Assembly: GCA_035555315.1 (NCBI GenBank)
Contig: DATMGU010000046.1
Span: 1 to 64,000 of the forward strand
DNA length: 64,000 nt
Source of the DNA: DATMGU01 sp035555315
Lineage (GTDB): Bacteria > Pseudomonadota > Alphaproteobacteria > ATCC43930 > CGMCC-115725
Reading direction: 5' to 3'
The notes beneath the pieces were generated by a model that was given only the letters and a program-made list of their open reading frames with translations, did no database searches and was not told where the DNA came from. Made by a program: the position numbers and the translations under genes. Positions 62,869 to 64,000 of this stretch are shown piece after piece (the first letter of the stretch is position 1; every line of letters begins with the position of its first letter).

Positions 62869-63459
62869 ATGAATAGTCCGACCAAGGGGTTTTCCCCCTT
62901 TCACGCCGCCCTCCGCCCAACGACCGACCCGACTGGTTTCGTGACGATCTTGCGCCGCGGCTTCAATTTTTCCGCGGCGAACACCTCGGAGTGGAGCTTC
63001 GAGGATTGGGAATTGGCGGTCGACGCCATCGATGACGAAGACGGCTGCGGTGTCGCCCATCCCGTTGGTTGCGACGTCATCGATCCGGAGGCGACCCCCC
63101 ATTGCGAGTCGCGTTTCGAGGGGCACGGCATCTGGACGCTGCTGGCGCTGGCCTATCTGCGCGGCCGCGGCGCCTTCAAGTCCGGCGTGTCGAAGACCGC
63201 CCGGCCGTTCCGCACGGTGCAGATCAAGGAAGTCAATGTACCGACCGGCGTCGGCGACACGCTGGAGATGCAGTTCCGGAACGGCTTCGACGATGCGCTG
63301 GCGGACGCGGTATCGGGCGGCGACCGGACCCCGGAATGGGTTCGCCAGGCGGTGCACGGCCCGCTGATGCGCTCCCGGGAGGAACGGTTCGGCGGGCATC
63401 ACCCCCATCATGCCGGCGGCCGGCCGCACGACCATGCCTTGGCCGCGCATTCGCGATAA
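62869..63459 (+). CDS. Uncharacterised 196-residue protein
   Basis: ATG with GGAGGAAA about eight bases upstream. The N-terminal part is GFSPFHAALRPTTDPTGFVT; a middle acidic cluster (DAIDDEDGCG) with three Cys nearby follows; and the C-terminal tail is His/Arg-rich (GGHHPHHAGGRPHDHALAAH), which could bind metal. No signal peptide or membrane segment. I recognise no family. Codon use fits neighbouring genes. Confidence 0.7.
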   Translation: MNSPTKGFSPFHAALRPTTDPTGFVTILRRGFNFSAANTSEWSFEDWELAVDAIDDEDGCGVAHPVGCDVIDPEATPHCESRFEGHGIWTLLALAYLRGRGAFKSGVSKTARPFRTVQIKEVNVPTGVGDTLEMQFRNGFDDALADAVSGGDRTPEWVRQAVHGPLMRSREERFGGHHPHHAGGRPHDHALAAHSR

Positions 63460-63502
63460 GGTGGCGAGATAAGGTGGTGTTTATGACGAAGGAGGCGTCG
63501 TT

Positions 63503-63832
63503 TTGACCGATATCGACAGCATGCGGGTGGTGGCGGCCGAGGTTCGCCATACCGCGGCCATGGTCGAGCAGGCTCGGGCCAACGCGGTGGCGGCGGGTAT
63601 CGATCCGACGGACGAGTCGGCTTTCGCCGCCTATTGCCGACGCAAGGTCGGTGCGTCGGGGCAGGCGGTGTTCGACGCTGGGTTCGCGCCGGGCGAGCAT
63701 GCGCCGGAGCACTATGCCCCAGAGTACTATGCCCTATCGCAGATGATGACGGCTCCGGCACCGAAGGCCGGCGTCGTCACGCCGCATGACGGGTTGGGGG
63801 TCGCGCTGCACGAGACCTATAGCTGCGGCTGA
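63503..63832 (+). CDS. Uncharacterised 109-residue protein
   Basis: TTG start with a near-perfect AAGGAGG at 63489-63495, seven bases upstream; without this site the start would not be believable. The product is helical at the N-terminus (MRVVAAEVRHTAAMVEQARA), then has a short repeat-like EHAPEHYAPEYYAL and ends SCG. It follows the previous gene by 43 bp and is probably co-transcribed. Function unknown. Confidence 0.6.
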   Translation: MTDIDSMRVVAAEVRHTAAMVEQARANAVAAGIDPTDESAFAAYCRRKVGASGQAVFDAGFAPGEHAPEHYAPEYYALSQMMTAPAPKAGVVTPHDGLGVALHETYSCG

Positions 63833-63837
63833 CGGCG

Positions 63838-64000
63838 TTATAGAGCGACCGCCAGGCGTGCGCTGCGCTGCCAGGGGACGCGGTAGAGGCCCTGCAGTAC
63901 CAGGGAGGCGGCTCCACGGGCCCCGACCTCGTCGCCCGTATTGTGCAGGAACACCTCGCAGCGGCCGTTCAATACAGCGAGGCAATTGGCATTGATCGCC
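63838..64000 (-). CDS. C-terminal end of an unidentified gene (cut by right edge)
   Basis: The minus-strand frame enters at the window edge and ends at TAA (63838-63840), giving 53 visible residues: AINANCLAVLNGRCEVFLHN, TGDEVGARGAASLVLQGLYR and a basic tail. Codon third positions are GC-rich, which supports coding. Too little is visible to assign a function. Confidence 0.5.
   Translation of the reverse strand, partial: AINANCLAVLNGRCEVFLHNTGDEVGARGAASLVLQGLYRVPWQRSARLAVAL

Overview
The window is a GC-rich, gene-dense bacterial chromosome segment, almost certainly from an alphaproteobacterium of the Rhodospirillales/Azospirillaceae type. The clues are strong G/C bias at third codon positions, many ATGA/GTGA stop-start overlaps, a DUF2325 protein, Mo-box-like operators, stand-alone receiver proteins and many ABC uptake operons. 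Genus cannot be decided by eye. I see no rRNA, tRNA, insertion sequence, prophage or CRISPR array.

Layout. 0-2.8 kb: start of a YbaL/Kef-type antiporter (cut by the left edge), a sulfotransferase, two uncharacterised small proteins. 2.8-10.3 kb: MdtABC-type RND efflux operon. 10.4-13.1 kb: TPR/O-GlcNAc-transferase-like (SPINDLY) protein. 13.2-19.8 kb: receiver protein, GNAT acetyltransferase, small exported protein, AnmK, agmatinase-family enzyme, MarR regulator, second receiver and an unassigned class-V-like PLP enzyme. 19.8-22.9 kb: a DUF2325 gene and an aldehyde dehydrogenase transcribed divergently from a region with two Mo-box (ModE-type) palindromes. 22.9-25.6 kb: racemase-fold protein without its catalytic cysteines, PAS protein, MFS transporter.

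25.9-34.65 kb: the most unusual block. Six plus-strand genes sit end to end, several overlapping: a SAM-domain/class III cyclase/AAA-ATPase/TPR protein, a YcaO, a TfuA, a gluzincin-type metalloprotease, a 170-residue protein ending in five exact 18-bp repeats, and a one-pass membrane protein. YcaO plus TfuA is a known peptide-backbone thioamidation pair. I propose a regulated protein or peptide modification system, with the repeat-tailed protein as a candidate substrate.

34.65-46.1 kb: PfkB kinase, MscS channel, polar amino acid ABC transporter, divergent PEP carboxylase-like protein, a tiny ribbon-helix-helix operon, and a CcdA/thioredoxin pair. 46.1-52.6 kb: six-gene operon combining a BMP-type ABC transporter with formamidase and an isochorismatase-family amidohydrolase. 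52.8-53.7 kb: two small exported proteins. 53.7-61.75 kb: operon of phosphonate-monoester-hydrolase-type sulfatase, complete Dpp/Opp-type ABC transporter and a methyltransferase, closed by a good intrinsic terminator. 62-64 kb: a third receiver protein, two uncharacterised small genes and the C-terminal end of an unidentified gene.
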